Shown here: piece by piece, positions 18,222 through 28,876 of the stretch
Layout of the letters: each line of letters begins with the position of its first letter
How positions within the stretch are numbered: position 1 is the stretch's first letter
DNA from: Massilia aquatica
GTDB taxonomy: Bacteria > Pseudomonadota > Gammaproteobacteria > Burkholderiales > Burkholderiaceae_D
Length of the DNA: 64,000 nt
Reading direction: 5' to 3'
NCBI RefSeq assembly: GCF_011682045.1
Contig: NZ_VVIW01000004.1
Coordinates: forward strand, 248,001 to 312,000
Position numbers and translations under genes: made by a program
The notes under the pieces: generated by a model
What the model saw: the letters and a program-made list of their open reading frames with translations, nothing else
Told to the model about the DNA's origin: nothing
The model's database searches: none

Positions 18222-18917
18222 TTGTCTTCAACATCATTCTTCGCAATCGCCCTGCTCGCCTCCGCCTGGATCTCCAGCGCCCACGCCACCATCCTCACCA
18301 CCACCTCGCGCGGGGTGGTCAGCAGCGTGGTCCAGAACACGCTCGATGACTTCGGTCCGGGCAATCTGGCCGGCAGAGCATTCCAGATGACGCTCACCTT
18401 CGACGACAGCAGCGCCACCCGCAACAGCTACCTGAACCAGTATGAAGGGTTGTACGGCATGAATCTGTTCAGCGCCCGCATCACGGTCGACGGCGTGACG
18501 CGCCACTACCAGCGTACCGGCAATTTCCAGCAACAGACCGCCAACGGCGCCTCAGCCCCGAGCCCGTTTGGATCGGACCAGGCCTTTGCCGGCGTGAACT
18601 GGACCACGCGCGAGGAAAGCCTGTACGCCTACCACGGCATCGAATCGGCGGAGCACTTGTTTGCCGGGGCCAATGCCAGCCTGACCACGCCCTTCTCGGC
18701 CAAGCTGCGCCCCGACCTGTATGAGTACATGAGCAAGCAGGCGCAGTTCGGCCATGCCGACGTCGCCTCGGGACGCTCGATCGTGTTCTATGGCGAGATC
18801 GAGGAGTTTTCGATGAGTACCGTGGCGGCCGTGCCGGAACCGGCCAGCCTGGGCTTGCTGGGCCTGGGCGCGCTGGCGATGCTGGGCGCACGCCGCCGGT
18901 CGCGATCGGTCCGATAG
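18222..18917 (+). CDS. PEP-CTERM sorting domain protein
   Basis: A 231-residue exported protein. The N-terminus is a signal peptide (SFFAIALLASAWISSAHA). The mature part has no recognised enzymatic domain. The C-terminus VPEPASLGLLGLGALAML followed by an arginine cluster is a canonical PEP-CTERM signal, cleaved by exosortase when the protein is sent to the surface or exopolysaccharide matrix. The start is a TTG at 18222; no ATG fits before the signal peptide. No exosortase gene is in the window, so sorting must depend on a distant locus. Confidence 0.88.
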   Translation: MSSTSFFAIALLASAWISSAHATILTTTSRGVVSSVVQNTLDDFGPGNLAGRAFQMTLTFDDSSATRNSYLNQYEGLYGMNLFSARITVDGVTRHYQRTGNFQQQTANGASAPSPFGSDQAFAGVNWTTREESLYAYHGIESAEHLFAGANASLTTPFSAKLRPDLYEYMSKQAQFGHADVASGRSIVFYGEIEEFSMSTVAAVPEPASLGLLGLGALAMLGARRRSRSVR

Positions 18918-18924
18918 CGCCAGC

Positions 18925-18951
18925 GAGCCAGCGCCTGGTTTGCGCTGGCTC
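18925..18951 (+). terminator. Hairpin after the PEP-CTERM gene
   Basis: A perfect ten-base stem (GAGCCAGCGC and its complement) with a seven-base loop lies eight bases after the stop codon. No T-run follows, so factor-independent termination is uncertain. Confidence 0.5.
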
Positions 18952-19055
18952 AACGTTATGACAGGACGGTGTTGGACCGGCGCGAATATGGGCCTGCTTG
19001 AATTGCCTTAAGTAAATATGCATGCAAGGATGACGACTCCATCAACGGAGTTTCC

Positions 19056-20342
19056 ATGCCTGATCCGTCATCGCCCGCCCAGGCACAGCCATCCCCGCCG
19101 CGCCCCCTGTTCCGCCTTCAGGCGCTGGAGCACGCCGGCTCCCGCCAGTACGGCCAGGTCATCCTGGCGCGCGCGCCCGGCCAGCGCACGCTGACGATCC
19201 TGTTCGCCGCACTGGCGCTGGCCATCGTGGCCTTTTTCTTTTGTTTCAGCACCACGCGCAAGGCCCAGTCGCAAGGATTGCTGCTGCCCACGGGCGGGGT
19301 GATCCGCGTGATCCCCGGCCGCGTCGGCGTGATCATGGAAAGGCGCGTGCGCGAAGGCCAGCAGGTTGCCGCCGGGGACGTGCTGTTCGTATTATCGGGA
19401 AAACGCACGATCGCGGCGGCCGGATCGACCGAGCAAACCGTGGCCGCGCTGTTGCACCAGCGGCGCGACAGCTACCGCGCCGAGCTCGACAAGGTGATCG
19501 CGCAAGCCGCCCAGCGCAGCGGCGCGGCGCGGCGGCGGGTGGACGATATCGGCGCCGAACTGGCGCGCGTGGTGGAGCAGATCGCGCTGCAGGAAGACCG
19601 GCTGGCCCTGGCGCGCGAAGCGTTCGGCCGTTACGAGGGCCTGGCCCGGACCAACTATATATCGCCCAACCAGTTAAGCGACAAGCGCGCCGAACTGCTC
19701 GACCAACGCCAGCGCCTGGCCGAACTGGTGCGTATCAAGACGGTGACCGAACGCGCCGCCAGCGAAGCGCGCGCGCAGATGCAGGACATCGCGCCGCAGG
19801 CGGACCGTGAACGCGCAGCCCTGGAGCGCAGCATGCGCGCACTCGAACAGGACCTGGCCGAAAACCAGGCGCAAAGCGACATCGTGCTGCGCGCCCCGAT
19901 CGACGGCGTGCTCACCGCGCTTGGCGGCGACATTGGCCAGACCGTTACCCCGGAGACCGGCCTGGCTGCCATCCTGCCGGCCGGCGCGCAGCTGGAAGCG
20001 GAGATCTACGTGCCCTCGCGCCTGATCGGTTTTATCAAGCCGGGCATGGCGGTCTCGCTGCGCTACGCGGCCTTCCCCTATCAGAAATTCGGCCAGCACA
20101 CAGCGCGCGTGCGCGATGTGGCGGACACCTCGTCACGCCCGGCCGACACCGCCCTGGCGTCGACGGGCGCGGCCGAACCGATGTACCGCCTGCGCCTGAC
20201 GCTGGAGCGGCAGTCGGTGCAAGCCTACGGCAAGCCGGTGCCGCTCAAGTCGGGCATGCTGGTCGACGCCAGCATCGCGCTCGACCATCGCCGCCTCTAC
20301 GAGTGGGTGCTGGAACCCCTGTTCACCATTTCCGGGCGTTGA
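19056..20342 (+). CDS. HlyD-family periplasmic adaptor of a bacteriocin-type exporter
   Basis: A 428-residue membrane-fusion protein. A cytoplasmic tail is followed by one span (LTILFAALALAIVAFFFCF, about 46-64), a lipoyl-like half motif (PGRVGVIMERRVREGQQVAAGDVLF), a long alpha-helical hairpin rich in Ala/Arg/Glu (about 120-270) and the second lipoyl half (IDGVLTALGGDIGQTV). It resembles CvaA/HlyD adaptors. The next gene encodes the matching C39-peptidase ABC exporter, 44 bases downstream. Together they would need an outer-membrane TolC, which is not in the window. Confidence 0.88.
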   Translation: MPDPSSPAQAQPSPPRPLFRLQALEHAGSRQYGQVILARAPGQRTLTILFAALALAIVAFFFCFSTTRKAQSQGLLLPTGGVIRVIPGRVGVIMERRVREGQQVAAGDVLFVLSGKRTIAAAGSTEQTVAALLHQRRDSYRAELDKVIAQAAQRSGAARRRVDDIGAELARVVEQIALQEDRLALAREAFGRYEGLARTNYISPNQLSDKRAELLDQRQRLAELVRIKTVTERAASEARAQMQDIAPQADRERAALERSMRALEQDLAENQAQSDIVLRAPIDGVLTALGGDIGQTVTPETGLAAILPAGAQLEAEIYVPSRLIGFIKPGMAVSLRYAAFPYQKFGQHTARVRDVADTSSRPADTALASTGAAEPMYRLRLTLERQSVQAYGKPVPLKSGMLVDASIALDHRRLYEWVLEPLFTISGR

Positions 20343-20386
20343 CGGGCGGCCCGGACCGACCGCGTTCTCACGATATCGGAACCACC

Positions 20387-22552
20387 ATGCATTTCCACGA
20401 ACGCCTGCAACACGCTTTCTGGCCCGGCAAATCGCTGCCCATCCTGCTCCAGACCGAGGCCGCCGAATGCGGGCTGGCCTGCCTGGGCATGGTCGCCAGC
20501 TATTGGGGACACCGGGTCGACCTGGCCAATCTGCGCCGGCGTTTTTCGGTCTCGCTCAAGGGCGCCACCCTGCGCAGCCTGATGACCATGGCGCAAGCGC
20601 TGGCGCTGCAGCCGCGTCCCCTGAAACTCGAGCTGGACCAGCTGGCGCAGCTGAAACTGCCCTGCATCCTGCACTGGGACCTGAATCACTTCGTGGTCTT
20701 GACATCGGTCTCGGCGACCCACGCCGTCGTTCACGACCCGGCGGTCGGCATGCGCCGCCTGCCTTTACCGGAATGCGGCAAGCACTTTTCCGGCGTCGCG
20801 CTTGAATTGCTGCCGTCGCAGCAATTCAAGCCGCACAATGAGACCCAGCAATTCTCACTGTATTCGCTGATGGGCGGCGTGACCGGCCTGAAGGGCGGCC
20901 TGGCGCAGATCCTGGTGCTCGGCCTGGTGCTGCAGGTGTGCGCGCTGGTGGCGCCCTTCTATATGCAATGGATGATCGACGAAGCGCTGCTCTCGGCCGA
21001 CCGCGACATGATCACGGTATTGGGCTGCGGCTTTCTGCTGCTGGTGCTGCTGCAAACCGCGGTCGGCGCGGTACGCTCGTGGGTGACCACGGTGCTGTCG
21101 ACCAATCTGAACGTCCAGTGGCTCAGCAACGCCTTCGGCCACCTCATGAAACTGCCGCTGTCGTATTTCGAAAAGCGCCACACGGGCGACATCGTGTCGC
21201 GTTTCAGTTCGATCCGCGCGATCCAGGAAAGCCTGACCACCCAATTCGTCGAGGGGATCATCGACGGTTTCCTGGTGCTGGGAACCCTGGCCATGATGAT
21301 TGCCTACAGTGGAAAGCTGTCGGCGCTGGCCTGCATCGCGGTACTCATTTACATCGCCATGCGCTGCGCGATCTTCCGCAGCCTGCGCGAAGCCAACGCC
21401 GAACAGATTATCCACGCCGCGCGCCAGCAGACGCATTTTCTCGAATCGGTGCGCGGAGTGCAGAGCATCCGCCTGTTCGGGCGCCACGATGCGCGCCACG
21501 CGGGATGGCTCAATACCCTGGTCGACCAGGTCAATGCCGAACTGCGGATCGCCAGGATGGGGGTGTCGTACCAGAGCGCGAATACGTTTTTGTTCAATAC
21601 CGAAAGGGTGATCGTGATCTGGATGGCGGCGCTGCTGGTGCTCGACAACCGCTTTTCGGTGGGGATGATTTTTGCCTTCATCAGCTACAAGGACCAGTTC
21701 AGCAACCGCATGGCCAGCCTGGTCGACAAGGTGTTCGAATTCGCCATGCTGCGCCTGCACGGCGAGCGCGTGGCCGATATTGTCCTCTCGGCGCCGGAAG
21801 AAACAACGGCGGAATGCGAAATCGATCCGGCCTCGGTCTCGCCATCGGTCGAGATGCGCAAGCTGTCGTTCCGCTACGCCGACGGCGAACCGTTCATCCT
21901 GCACGACCTGGACCTGACCATCCCCGCCGGCCAGTGCATCGCGGTGACAGGGCCATCCGGCTGCGGCAAGACGACCTTGATGAAACTGTTGCTCGGGCTA
22001 CTGGAGCCGACCAGCGGCGAGATCCTGATCGGCGGGGTCAAGCTGGGCCAGCTGGGCTTGTCGAACTACCGCCGGATGATCGGCACCGTCATGCAGGACG
22101 ATCATCTGTTCGCCGGCTCGATCTCCGACAACATCAGCTTCTTTGCCGAAACGCGCGACGAGGAGCGGGTCCAGGGCAGCGCCCAGGCCGCCGCGCTGCA
22201 TGCGGACATCATGGCCATGCCGATGGGCTACAACACCCTGGTCGGCGACATCGGCACCGGCCTGTCCGGCGGACAGAAGCAGCGCCTGCTGCTGGCGCGC
22301 GCGCTGTACAAGACGCCGCGCCTGCTGGTGCTCGACGAAGCCACCAGCCACCTCGACGTGTGGAACGAAGTGGCGGTCAATGCCTCGATCCGGCAACTGA
22401 ACCTGACCCGCATCATCGTGGCGCACCGGCCGGAAACCATCGCCATGGCGCAGCGGGTGGTGGTGTTGCAGCAGGGGGCGATCTGCCAGGATGTCGTCCA
22501 GGAAAGTGCACAGGAGAATGTGCTGGATGAGGCCGGCAAGCTGTGCGCGTAA
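20387..22552 (+). CDS. C39-peptidase-containing ABC exporter (colicin V/bacteriocin type)
   Basis: A 721-residue exporter. Residues about 15-145 form a C39 peptidase with Cys28 (TEAAECGLACLGM), His101 (WDLNHFVVL) and Asp117 (VVHDPA), the full catalytic triad. Six spans follow, then an ATPase with Walker A GPSGCGKTT, signature LSGGQKQRLLLARAL and Walker B LLVLDEATSHLD. Such proteins remove double-glycine leaders and export the peptide. No clear double-glycine precursor was found nearby, so the substrate is unknown. ATG 20387 was chosen because the peptidase begins directly after it. Confidence 0.92.
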   Translation: MHFHERLQHAFWPGKSLPILLQTEAAECGLACLGMVASYWGHRVDLANLRRRFSVSLKGATLRSLMTMAQALALQPRPLKLELDQLAQLKLPCILHWDLNHFVVLTSVSATHAVVHDPAVGMRRLPLPECGKHFSGVALELLPSQQFKPHNETQQFSLYSLMGGVTGLKGGLAQILVLGLVLQVCALVAPFYMQWMIDEALLSADRDMITVLGCGFLLLVLLQTAVGAVRSWVTTVLSTNLNVQWLSNAFGHLMKLPLSYFEKRHTGDIVSRFSSIRAIQESLTTQFVEGIIDGFLVLGTLAMMIAYSGKLSALACIAVLIYIAMRCAIFRSLREANAEQIIHAARQQTHFLESVRGVQSIRLFGRHDARHAGWLNTLVDQVNAELRIARMGVSYQSANTFLFNTERVIVIWMAALLVLDNRFSVGMIFAFISYKDQFSNRMASLVDKVFEFAMLRLHGERVADIVLSAPEETTAECEIDPASVSPSVEMRKLSFRYADGEPFILHDLDLTIPAGQCIAVTGPSGCGKTTLMKLLLGLLEPTSGEILIGGVKLGQLGLSNYRRMIGTVMQDDHLFAGSISDNISFFAETRDEERVQGSAQAAALHADIMAMPMGYNTLVGDIGTGLSGGQKQRLLLARALYKTPRLLVLDEATSHLDVWNEVAVNASIRQLNLTRIIVAHRPETIAMAQRVVVLQQGAICQDVVQESAQENVLDEAGKLCA

Positions 22553-22559
22553 ACGCATC

Positions 22560-22600
22560 AGGGCCGGGTCCGTTCGCTGACAGCGAACTCGCCCGGCCCT
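22560..22600. terminator. Long hairpin between the ABC exporter and rpsJ
   Basis: AGGGCCGGG pairs with CCCGGCCCT, and inside it GTTCGCT (22572-22578) pairs with AGCGAAC (22582-22588). It lies between convergent genes and probably ends both the exporter operon and the str operon. No strong T-run is present on either side. Confidence 0.6.
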
Positions 22601-22645
22601 GACTCGCCCGCGCATATCAATGCGCTGGCGGCAACACTGCAATGA

Positions 22646-22963
22646 TTATTGCAGTTTGATTTCGACGTCGACGCCAGCTGGCAGGTCCAGCTTCATCAGC
22701 GCGTCAACGGTCTTGTCCGTTGGGTCCACGATGTCCATCAGACGCTGGTGCGTACGGATTTCGAACTGGTCGCGCGAGGTTTTGTTGACGTGCGGCGAAC
22801 GCAGGACGTCAAAACGCTGGATGCGGGTTGGCAGTGGGACTGGGCCTTTGACAACAGCGCCGGTACGCTTGGCGGTGTCAACGATTTCCAGTGCGGACTG
22901 GTCGATCAGCTTGTAGTCGAACGCTTTGAGGCGAATGCGGATTTTCTGGTTTGGTGCGGACAT
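22646..22963 (-). CDS. rpsJ: 30S ribosomal protein S10
   Basis: Ribosomal protein S10 (NusE), which also serves in transcription antitermination. It has 105 residues, starting [21 protein letters not shown]. The start at 22963 has AAGGGA upstream. It is the last gene of the str operon here. In most betaproteobacteria rplC follows directly; here rplC lies 18.4 kb further along the same strand. Confidence 0.97.
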   Translation of the reverse strand: MSAPNQKIRIRLKAFDYKLIDQSALEIVDTAKRTGAVVKGPVPLPTRIQRFDVLRSPHVNKTSRDQFEIRTHQRLMDIVDPTDKTVDALMKLDLPAGVDVEIKLQ

Positions 22964-23075
22964 GGTAATTCCCTTAAAAAGAACGAACCGGCATGAAGCC
23001 GGCGATATGAATTTTTTGCTTGGGCACATCAGGCAAGAAAGCAAGTATACCTGCTTTCCTGCCTTTGACTACGAA

Positions 23076-24281
<1,206 letters not shown>

Positions 24282-24360
24282 TTTGATCTTCCTTTAAAGA
24301 CTATTTTTACAATTTTTGTTCGATGAGCAGGGCCGCACTTATGGCGCGGCCCTGACTGAA

Positions 24361-26466
24361 TTACTTGGCCTTGGCCGTAACGATTGCGTCAGTCACGTGC
24401 TTAGGCGCTTCCGAATAGTGCTTGAATTCCATCGTGTAGGTAGCACGGCCTTGCGTTGCGGAACGCAGCGAGGTCGAGTAACCGAACATTTCGGACAGTG
24501 GCACTTCGGCTTTGATGATCTTGCCGCCGCCGCCTGGAATCTCGTCCATGCCCTGCACCATACCGCGGCGGGACGACAGATCGCCCATCACGGTACCGGC
24601 GTAGTCTTCCGGCGTTTCCACTTCCACGGCCATCATTGGCTCGAGGATGACTGGCGATGCTTTACGGCAGCCATCTTTGAATGCCATCGAAGCGGCCATC
24701 TGGAACGCGTTTTCGTTCGAGTCCACATCGTGGTACGAACCGAAGAACAGCGTGACCTTGACGTCGACCACTGGATAACCAGCCATCACGCCGGCGTTCA
24801 GCGTGCCGCGCACACCCTTTTCAACCGCAGGGATGTATTCGCGTGGAACGGTACCGCCCTTGATCGCGTCGACGAATTCGAAACCTTTACCGGCTTCTTG
24901 CGGCTCGATCTTCAGGACAACGTGACCGTACTGACCACGACCGCCCGACTGCTTGACGAACTTGCCTTCGGATTCTTCGCACACCTTGCGGATCGTTTCG
25001 CGGTAAGCCACTTGTGGCTTGCCGACGGTCGCTTCAACGCCGAATTCGCGCTTCATGCGGTCAACGATAATTTCCAGGTGCAACTCGCCCATACCACCGA
25101 TGATGGTCTGGCCCGATTCTTCATCGGTTTTTACGCGGAACGAAGGATCTTCCTGTGCCAGGCGGTTCAGCGCCAGGCCCATTTTTTCCTGGTCAGCCTT
25201 GGTTTTTGGCTCAACAGCCTGCTGAATCACCGGCTCAGGGAAGACCATTTTTTCCAGCGTGATGATCGACGATGGATCGCACAGGGTTTCGCCCGTGGTC
25301 GCGTCTTTCAGGCCGACCGCGGCAGCGATATCGCCGGCGTGGACTTCCTTGATTTCTTCGCGCTGATTCGCGTGCATCTGCAAAATACGGCCAAGACGTT
25401 CTTTCTTGTTCTTGATCGGATTGTAGACGGTGTCGCCCGACTTGATCATGCCCGAGTAGACGCGGAAGAAGATCAGCTGGCCCACGAACGGGTCGGTCAT
25501 GATCTTGAATGCCAGCGCCGAGAATTTCTCGTCGTCTTCTGCTTTACGCGTGGTCGGCTGGTCATCTTCGTCCATACCCTTGACTGGCGGGATGTCGATT
25601 GGCGATGGCAGGTATTCGATCACGCCGTCGAGCATGGCTTGCACGCCCTTGTTCTTGAACGCGGTGCCGCACATCATCGGGACGATTTCCGACGCGATGG
25701 TACGCTGGCGCAGGGCGGCCTTGATCTCGGCTTCCGACAGGTCGCCTTCTTCCAGGTACTTGTTCATCAGTTCGTCGTTCGCTTCAGCAGCGGTTTCGAC
25801 GAGCTTCAGACGCCACTCGGCAGCCTGCTCTTGCAACTCAGCAGGAATCTCGCGGTAGTCGAACTTCATGCCCTGCGACGCGTCGTCCCAGTAGATGGCT
25901 TTCATCTTGACCAGATCGACGACGCCCTTGAAGTTGTCTTCGGCGCCGATAGGAATCTGCAGCGGAATCGGGTTCGCTTTCAGGCGAGCACGCATCTGCT
26001 CGTAGACCTTGAAGAAGTTGGCGCCGGTACGGTCCATCTTGTTGACAAAAGCAAGACGTGGCACCTTGTACTTGTTCGCCTGGCGCCATACGGTTTCCGA
26101 CTGTGGCTGAACACCGCCCACTGCGCAGTAAACCATGCAAGCACCGTCGAGTACGCGCATCGAGCGTTCAACTTCAATCGTGAAGTCAACGTGGCCCGGG
26201 GTGTCGATGATGTTGATGTGGTGCTCAGGGAAATTGTTAGCCATCCCTTTCCAGAAGCAGGTCGTTGCAGCCGAGGTAATCGTGATACCGCGTTCCTGCT
26301 CTTGCTCCATCCAGTCCATGGTGGCCGCGCCATCATGCACTTCGCCGATCTTGTGGTTCACGCCCGTGTAGAACAGGACGCGCTCGGTCGTGGTGGTCTT
26401 GCCAGCATCGATGTGAGCCGAGATACCGATATTGCGGTAGCGCTCAATGGGGGTCTTGCGTGCCAT
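24361..26466 (-). CDS. fusA: Elongation factor G
   Basis: Translocation GTPase EF-G of 701 residues. The start [20 protein letters not shown] is followed by the G1 loop [19 protein letters not shown] (G3) and NKMD (G4). Domains II to V are present, with the domain IV segment [15 protein letters not shown]. The reading frame stays open 90 bases upstream, but 26466 is the conserved start. Confidence 0.98.
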   Translation of the reverse strand: MARKTPIERYRNIGISAHIDAGKTTTTERVLFYTGVNHKIGEVHDGAATMDWMEQEQERGITITSAATTCFWKGMANNFPEHHINIIDTPGHVDFTIEVERSMRVLDGACMVYCAVGGVQPQSETVWRQANKYKVPRLAFVNKMDRTGANFFKVYEQMRARLKANPIPLQIPIGAEDNFKGVVDLVKMKAIYWDDASQGMKFDYREIPAELQEQAAEWRLKLVETAAEANDELMNKYLEEGDLSEAEIKAALRQRTIASEIVPMMCGTAFKNKGVQAMLDGVIEYLPSPIDIPPVKGMDEDDQPTTRKAEDDEKFSALAFKIMTDPFVGQLIFFRVYSGMIKSGDTVYNPIKNKKERLGRILQMHANQREEIKEVHAGDIAAAVGLKDATTGETLCDPSSIITLEKMVFPEPVIQQAVEPKTKADQEKMGLALNRLAQEDPSFRVKTDEESGQTIIGGMGELHLEIIVDRMKREFGVEATVGKPQVAYRETIRKVCEESEGKFVKQSGGRGQYGHVVLKIEPQEAGKGFEFVDAIKGGTVPREYIPAVEKGVRGTLNAGVMAGYPVVDVKVTLFFGSYHDVDSNENAFQMAASMAFKDGCRKASPVILEPMMAVEVETPEDYAGTVMGDLSSRRGMVQGMDEIPGGGGKIIKAEVPLSEMFGYSTSLRSATQGRATYTMEFKHYSEAPKHVTDAIVTAKAK

Positions 26467-26598
26467 AATTATTCCTAAATCTTTTAATGGACAAAACCGA
26501 GCGGCATTTTGTGAACAAAATGAGCCCGGCCTCGAACAACAGATACATGGCCGCACCCGGGCTTACACAATCGTGCAAACCGGGGATTGGCCAATTGA

Positions 26599-27069
26599 TT
26601 AGAAGCGGAAATGCGAGAACGCTTTGTTCGCTTCTGCCATGCGGTGAACTTCGTCCCGCTTCTTCATAGCACCACCGCGCATTTCAGCGGCTTCCATCAA
26701 TTCGCCACCGAGGCGTTGCGGCATGGATTTTTCGCTGCGCTTGTTTGCGGCTTCGCGCAACCAACGCATGGACAGCGCCATACGACGAACCGGACGAACT
26801 TCAACTGGCACCTGGTAGTTGGCGCCACCGACGCGGCGGGACTTAACCTCGACCATCGGCTTGGCATTGTTGATCGCGGTTGCAAACACTTCGAGCGGGT
26901 CTTTGCCGGACTTTTGCTTGATGTGCTCAAATGCACCGTAGATGATGTTTTCTGCGACCGATTTTTTACCGGACAGCATCAGTACGTTGACGAATTTGGC
27001 GACATCTTGGTTACCGAACTTTGGATCTGGCAAGATTTCGCGCTTGGGTACTTCACGACGACGTGGCAT
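26599..27069 (-). CDS. rpsG: 30S ribosomal protein S7
   Basis: Ribosomal protein S7, the primary 16S 3'-domain binder and, in E. coli, the translational repressor of the str operon. It has 156 residues, starting [19 protein letters not shown]. The [17 protein letters not shown] block is conserved. The 127-base gap from rpsL could hold the S7 feedback site, though no matching fold was derived. Confidence 0.98.
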   Translation of the reverse strand: MPRRREVPKREILPDPKFGNQDVAKFVNVLMLSGKKSVAENIIYGAFEHIKQKSGKDPLEVFATAINNAKPMVEVKSRRVGGANYQVPVEVRPVRRMALSMRWLREAANKRSEKSMPQRLGGELMEAAEMRGGAMKKRDEVHRMAEANKAFSHFRF

Positions 27070-27196
27070 ATCAATTCCTTCCTATCTTCAGTTGAGCGCG
27101 CTGTGCGCACTCGCGGAGGCCATCATAGCCATCCACTTACTCGACCATTACGATCGGTTCAACTCGTTAAACTTCTAGTGAAAGCGGGGCGAAAAA

Positions 27197-27580
27197 TTAC
27201 TTCTTGCCTGCTTTAGCGCGCTTCGTACCGTATTTCGAACGAGCTTGCTTACGGTCTTTAACGCCCTGAGTATCCAGTGCACCGCGAACCATGTGGTAAC
27301 GCACACCCGGCAAATCCTTAACACGACCGCCGCGCAGCAGCACGACACTGTGTTCTTGCAGGTTGTGGCCTTCACCGCCGATGTACGAAATGACTTCGAA
27401 ACCGTTGGTCAGGCGAACTTTGGCGACTTTACGCAGAGCCGAGTTTGGCTTCTTTGGAGTCGTCGTGTATACACGGGTGCAAACACCACGTTTTTGCGGG
27501 CTGTTTTCCAGCGCCGGCGATTTGCTTTTCACGGTCAGAGCGACACGTGGATTGCGAATCAGTTGATTGATGGTTGGCAT
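27197..27580 (-). CDS. rpsL: 30S ribosomal protein S12
   Basis: Ribosomal protein S12, which controls decoding accuracy. It has 127 residues, starting [15 protein letters not shown]. The [16 protein letters not shown] segment carries the lysine corresponding to E. coli Lys43, and [12 protein letters not shown] carries the one corresponding to Lys88. Both are wild-type lysines, so no streptomycin-resistance change is visible. It is the first gene of the str operon. Confidence 0.98.
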   Translation of the reverse strand: MPTINQLIRNPRVALTVKSKSPALENSPQKRGVCTRVYTTTPKKPNSALRKVAKVRLTNGFEVISYIGGEGHNLQEHSVVLLRGGRVKDLPGVRYHMVRGALDTQGVKDRKQARSKYGTKRAKAGKK

Positions 27581-27614
27581 CGTTATAAATCCAACAAAAT
27601 TACAACATGAATAA

Positions 27615-27697
27615 CCCGGACAAACTGTCCGGGGACTAAAACGGAGTCCCGAGGACTGCGCAGGGGAGGCACCGACAGCCGCTCTGCGAGGAGCGGC
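27615..27697 (-). promoter_or_regulatory. Structured rpsL mRNA leader
   Basis: Three hairpins lie between the promoter and rpsL: a seven-base stem (GCCGCTC / GAGCGGC, 27678-27697), a short GTCC/GGAC stem (27646-27658) and an eight-base CCCGGACA / TGTCCGGG stem with a three-base loop (27615-27633). The last is near the ribosome-binding region and is followed by TTATT. They may serve in attenuation or feedback; no known riboregulator was recognised. Confidence 0.5.
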
Positions 27698-27741
27698 GCT
27701 GAATGCGTAAACAATGCGCAGAATAAAATCGAGAACTCGCG

Positions 27742-27770
27742 AGTATAGACGCGAAGTGGCAGGCAGTCAA
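27742..27770 (-). promoter_or_regulatory. Strong sigma-70 promoter of the str operon
   Basis: On the minus strand TTGACT (27765-27770) and TATACT (27742-27747) are separated by exactly 17 bases. Each box differs from consensus at one position. Transcription would start near 27735, giving a leader of about 155 bases before rpsL. Confidence 0.85.
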
Positions 27771-27852
27771 ACAGTTTAACGCCTGGCAATGCGAATGTGG
27801 GGCGAAGATGCTAGGCGGGACGGGCGATGTGGCCGGGTTGAGACACCGGGAA

Positions 27853-27948
27853 GGGGTCTGACCCCGGTCTCTGACCAACGGTCGGCCCAACACAGCTGCA
27901 AGCGACACCGGGGTCAGACCCCCAACGGAAAAACCGGGGTCTGATCCC
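27853..27948. repeat. Three GGGGTCWGACCCC palindromes
   Basis: GGGGTCTGACCCC (27853-27865), GGGGTCAGACCCC (27910-27922) and GGGGTCTGATCCC (27936-27948) lie between the str promoter and the end of the M48 peptidase gene. Each is a 13-base near-palindrome. From memory, such elements are common between genes in Oxalobacteraceae. They may act as extragenic palindromes or transcription ends for the minus-strand peptidase gene. Confidence 0.8.
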
Positions 27949-27952
27949 TCGA

Positions 27953-28696
27953 TTACAGCTTGTCGGCGGCCGCTTTCATACGGTCGGCGCGCGCGTTCGA
28001 GCCCGGGTGGCTGGCCATCATGCTGCCTTCGCCCGACTCGCCCTTGGCCAGCTTGCGGAAGGCCGATTCCATGGCGCGCACGTCATATTTATGCTTCTGC
28101 ATGAACTTGAAGCCATAGTCATCCGACGAGGTCTCGTCCGACTGCGAGAACTGGGCATTGCCGAAGGCCTTGATGGTTTCTTCGTTGGCCGCGACCATGC
28201 CGCCGATCTGGTTGCCGCTCGCGCCCGCCGCCTTGGTACCGGCCGACAGCAACAATGCTTTTTTCATCTGCGAGGCCGAGTGACCGAGCTTGGTGTGGCC
28301 GATTTCGTGGCCGATCACGCCGCGCAGCTCGTCGTCGTTCATCAGGTCCATCAGGCCGGTGTAAATGCGGATGCTGCCGTCCGGCGTGGCAAAGGCGTTC
28401 ACTTCGGGCGACTGGTAGACCGCGAAGTTCAGCTTCAGGCCGTCTTCGTTTTCCAGGCCCTTGGTCAGCATCGCCAGGCGCTTGGCGTACTTGCTGCCGG
28501 CCGGGGCGACTTTTTCTTCCTTGTCCATCTGGCGCATCATCAGGCGCGAGCCTTCGATCACGTCCTTGTCGCTGATGGTGGCGGCCTTGGCCAGGTCCTT
28601 GCCTGCGCCGAGCATGCCGCCGAGGTCGATCGCCGGGGCGGCGCCCGCGGTCAGGATCAACATGGTCAGCGCGGCAATACGGATAGGGTTTTTCAT
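27953..28696 (-). CDS. M48-family metalloprotease, exported
   Basis: A 247-residue zinc metalloprotease of the periplasmic M48 (YggG/LoiP, BepA-like) group. The signal peptide is residues 1-22 (ALTMLILTAGAAPA). The zinc site is HEIGH (His130, Glu131, His134), with Glu188 the likely third ligand. No lipobox cysteine and no TPR domain are present, unlike BepA. The start at 28696 was preferred to an upstream one (28729) because the signal peptide begins there. Relatives degrade misfolded outer-membrane proteins. A candidate sigma-54 promoter lies upstream. Confidence 0.85.
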   Translation of the reverse strand: MKNPIRIAALTMLILTAGAAPAIDLGGMLGAGKDLAKAATISDKDVIEGSRLMMRQMDKEEKVAPAGSKYAKRLAMLTKGLENEDGLKLNFAVYQSPEVNAFATPDGSIRIYTGLMDLMNDDELRGVIGHEIGHTKLGHSASQMKKALLLSAGTKAAGASGNQIGGMVAANEETIKAFGNAQFSQSDETSSDDYGFKFMQKHKYDVRAMESAFRKLAKGESGEGSMMASHPGSNARADRMKAAADKL

Positions 28697-28753
28697 GGAT
28701 GTGCTCTCAGTCAGGTTATTAGTATACAAACATTGCCATTATAACAGTCTCGT

Positions 28754-28768
28754 GCATCACTCATGCCA
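28754..28768 (-). promoter_or_regulatory. Candidate sigma-54 promoter of the M48 protease gene
   Basis: On the minus strand TGGCATGAGTGATGCA has GG and GC ten bases apart. A TATAAT also lies just downstream, so a sigma-70 promoter is an alternative. No TGTCC-type activator sites are seen upstream. Confidence 0.45.
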
Positions 28769-28829
28769 TTTTGATACCGCGACTTACCTCGCTGATAACA
28801 CGATTGACAAATACACCGGGTAAACGAAG

Positions 28830-28856
28830 AACGCCCCGGATGCTATCCGGGGCGTT
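28830..28856 (-). terminator. Terminator of the effector-immunity-like pair
   Basis: A perfect 11-base stem (AACGCCCCGGA and its complement) with a five-base loop lies 20 bases after the stop of the gene ending at 28877. On that strand it is followed by TTCTTCGTTT. Confidence 0.7.
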
Positions 28857-28876
28857 GCCATGCGCCATGCGGCAAA

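Noticed and set aside
27615-27633. GGACA/TGTCC pair in the rpsL leader as a third activator site of the sigma-54 regulon
   Set aside because: It is a tight hairpin of inverted orientation inside a sigma-70 transcript, with no sigma-54 promoter nearby.
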